From UMGS1851 sp900555605 (GTDB lineage: Bacteria > Bacillota > Clostridia > UBA1212 > UBA1255), in contig CABROF010000061.1 in NCBI GenBank assembly GCA_902472555.1, positions 1 through 15,117 on the forward strand: DNA of 15,117 nt. The letters are read 5' to 3'. Positions 13,902 through 15,117 of this stretch are shown in pieces. A program made the translations under genes and the position numbers. Each line of letters begins with the position of its first letter. Within the stretch, counting starts at the first letter, position 1. The notes beneath the pieces are model-generated. The model did no database searches. It was not told the origin of the DNA and saw only the letters and a list, made by a program, of their open reading frames with translations.

Positions 13902-14960
13902 TTATTGACCGTTCTTGTGAAACCGGAGTCTGTAGTCCCGCGGTGTGAGAGCGGTATTCTTTTTAAAGAAGCGGTGAAAATATTCAGGACTTTTCATACC
14001 CACTGCTGAGGAGATTTCTTCCACGGACATGGTGGTGCTGCGCAGCAGCTGACAAGCCGTATTAAAGCGGATTTTGCTTAAATGCTGGAGAAACGTGCTC
14101 CCTGTAGCGTTTTTGATCATTTTACAAAAATGCGATTCGGAGTAATTAAAATGCTCGGCCGCGCTCCGCAGGGTGATGCTTTTGTAATTGCGCTGGATGT
14201 ATTGCAGGATCTCCATGATTCTGTCGTCTCTGCAATCCGTATCCGAAAGCTGGGCGCGGCTGCTGTGATTTTTCAGCAGATAGCAGAATGCCGTCATCAG
14301 CAGTGATTCCATGAGAATCCGGTCAAACGTATCATATATGCGCCGCTCCAGAAGCTGTGACAGAACGTCGGCAATCAAGCCGTCATCCCCGGTGGGGAAC
14401 AGAATATAGTTGTTTGTTTTTTTTGTATATAAAATGCGCAGGAAAAAGTCAGAAAGCAGGTTATCAAAGGAGAGCAGCTTGTAAAAGGTCTCCTGAAATG
14501 TCGACTTTTTGATCAACACATTATAGACGATGCCGTCATCTGAAAAAACGCCGATGGAATGTAGGGTATCCGGTGCTACCAGGCAGATATCGCCGGCATG
14601 CATCTCCAGCACTTCCCCTGCCGCAAAGCAATTCCTGCAGACGCCGGATTTTACATAGATCATTTCAAAAAAGGTATGGGCGTGGGAGAATTCCGGCGTA
14701 TACCGCATATGGCGTTCCGTGGTGATATTTTCATTATTTTCCGAAAATGAGCTCATTTCATAAAAGTTACTTAGAACCTGCTGATTCAGCTCCGGAATAT
14801 AACAATTGACCATCAGCTCCGGGTCTGCCGCCGCTTTTTTGAGCAGCGCCTCAAACTGCACGGGATCTCCGGCTCTTTTTGCAAAATAATATTCCTTATA
14901 AAATGATTCCTCTTTTTGCAGAGGCAATTTGTTCTCCGGATTTTTCACAGAAATCTTCAT
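13902..14960 (-). CDS. AraC-family transcription regulator upstream of the lipoprotein gene
   Basis: 352 residues in three parts: an N-terminal region of about 80 residues of unknown role (charged, helical), a cupin sensor domain (about 84-150, with HAHTFFEMIYVKSG and HAGDICLVAPDTLHSI), and a C-terminal double helix-turn-helix (about 246-345) ending FHRFFKKNTALTPRDYR. It is followed on the same strand by the GH43-like lipoprotein gene after a 70-bp gap, and is the natural candidate to control it in response to the released sugar. AAAGG directly abuts the ATG at 14960, an unusually short spacing; a GTG at 14948 (12-nt spacing) is an alternative start. Confidence 0.9.
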   Translation of the reverse strand: MKISVKNPENKLPLQKEESFYKEYYFAKRAGDPVQFEALLKKAAADPELMVNCYIPELNQQVLSNFYEMSSFSENNENITTERHMRYTPEFSHAHTFFEMIYVKSGVCRNCFAAGEVLEMHAGDICLVAPDTLHSIGVFSDDGIVYNVLIKKSTFQETFYKLLSFDNLLSDFFLRILYTKKTNNYILFPTGDDGLIADVLSQLLERRIYDTFDRILMESLLMTAFCYLLKNHSSRAQLSDTDCRDDRIMEILQYIQRNYKSITLRSAAEHFNYSESHFCKMIKNATGSTFLQHLSKIRFNTACQLLRSTTMSVEEISSAVGMKSPEYFHRFFKKNTALTPRDYRLRFHKNGQ

Positions 14961-15117
14961 CCTTTCGCAAGTACTGCCTTCGGACGCAGAACAGTTCGTC
15001 CATCGTATGATTCTTTTTTATGTCTACATTATAATCGTTTCTTGCTGTTTTGGCTATCTTGTTTTGCTGCCGGGGCGGATCTGTCCCCAAGAAAACCGCG
15101 ATATGAATTTTTTGTGC
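14961..15117 (-). promoter_or_regulatory. Upstream region of the last AraC gene
   Basis: TATAAT on the minus strand (15033-15028) is the likely -10, about 70 bp before the start; no clear -35 (at best TAGCCA 17 bp upstream). No gene is supported in this stretch to the window edge. Confidence 0.45.

Noticed and set aside
14896..15090. Minus-strand open frame of 64 codons before the last AraC gene
   Set aside because: Overlaps the AraC start in another frame, covers its promoter, and resembles nothing known.
1..15117. CRISPR arrays, insertion sequences, rRNA or tRNA genes
   Set aside because: No regularly spaced repeats, transposase motifs, terminal inverted repeats or RNA gene signatures were seen.

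Overview
The window looks like chromosomal DNA from an anaerobic, probably gut-dwelling member of the Clostridia (Firmicutes). The support is: a T-box leader in front of a tryptophan synthase gene, two proteins with Spo0A-type DNA-binding domains beside a SpoIIQ-like M23 protein, strong GGAGG ribosome binding sites, a lipoprotein signal peptide, and glycan-use genes (fucose, fructan, a secreted propeller glycosidase) each sitting beside an AraC-family regulator. Genus or family cannot be decided from the sequence alone.

Layout. 1-190: the 3' end of a gene for a surface protein with a C-terminal membrane anchor, then a hairpin terminator. 360-2514 (minus): intact L-fucose isomerase (fucI) preceded by a decayed GH29 alpha-L-fucosidase gene; a divergent AraC regulator (2669-3547, plus) is probably their controller. 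3548-3810: no gene, but a same-orientation cluster of DnaA boxes next to an AT-rich stretch. 3811-4209 (minus): an unknown cysteine-rich small protein with a LexA-like box in its upstream region. 4315-4749 and 4833-5600 (minus): two Spo0A-like genes, one lacking a receiver domain and one with a degenerate receiver; each has a readable promoter, and the second has phased direct repeats upstream. 5846-6565 (minus): a SpoIIQ-like membrane-anchored M23 protein with a possible forespore promoter. 6708-8182 (minus): a HAD phosphatase translationally coupled to an AraC regulator, divergent from a GH32 fructan/sucrose hydrolase (8335-9966, plus). 10066-11897 (plus): promoter, tryptophan T-box and type-2 trpB. 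A strong hairpin at 11974-12027 separates trpB from the convergent GH43-like lipoprotein gene (12044-13831, minus) and its likely AraC regulator (13902-14960, minus).

How the genes may work together. Three carbohydrate modules follow one plan: an AraC-type sensor beside its hydrolase or catabolic gene. Between them, 3548-6700 is unlike the rest. It combines a DnaA-box cluster, a possibly SOS-controlled Cys-rich protein, two unusual Spo0A relatives and a SpoIIQ-like protein. This is the most promising place for an undescribed system, possibly one that ties replication or DNA damage to a developmental decision, but that link is inference from gene order and DNA sites only.
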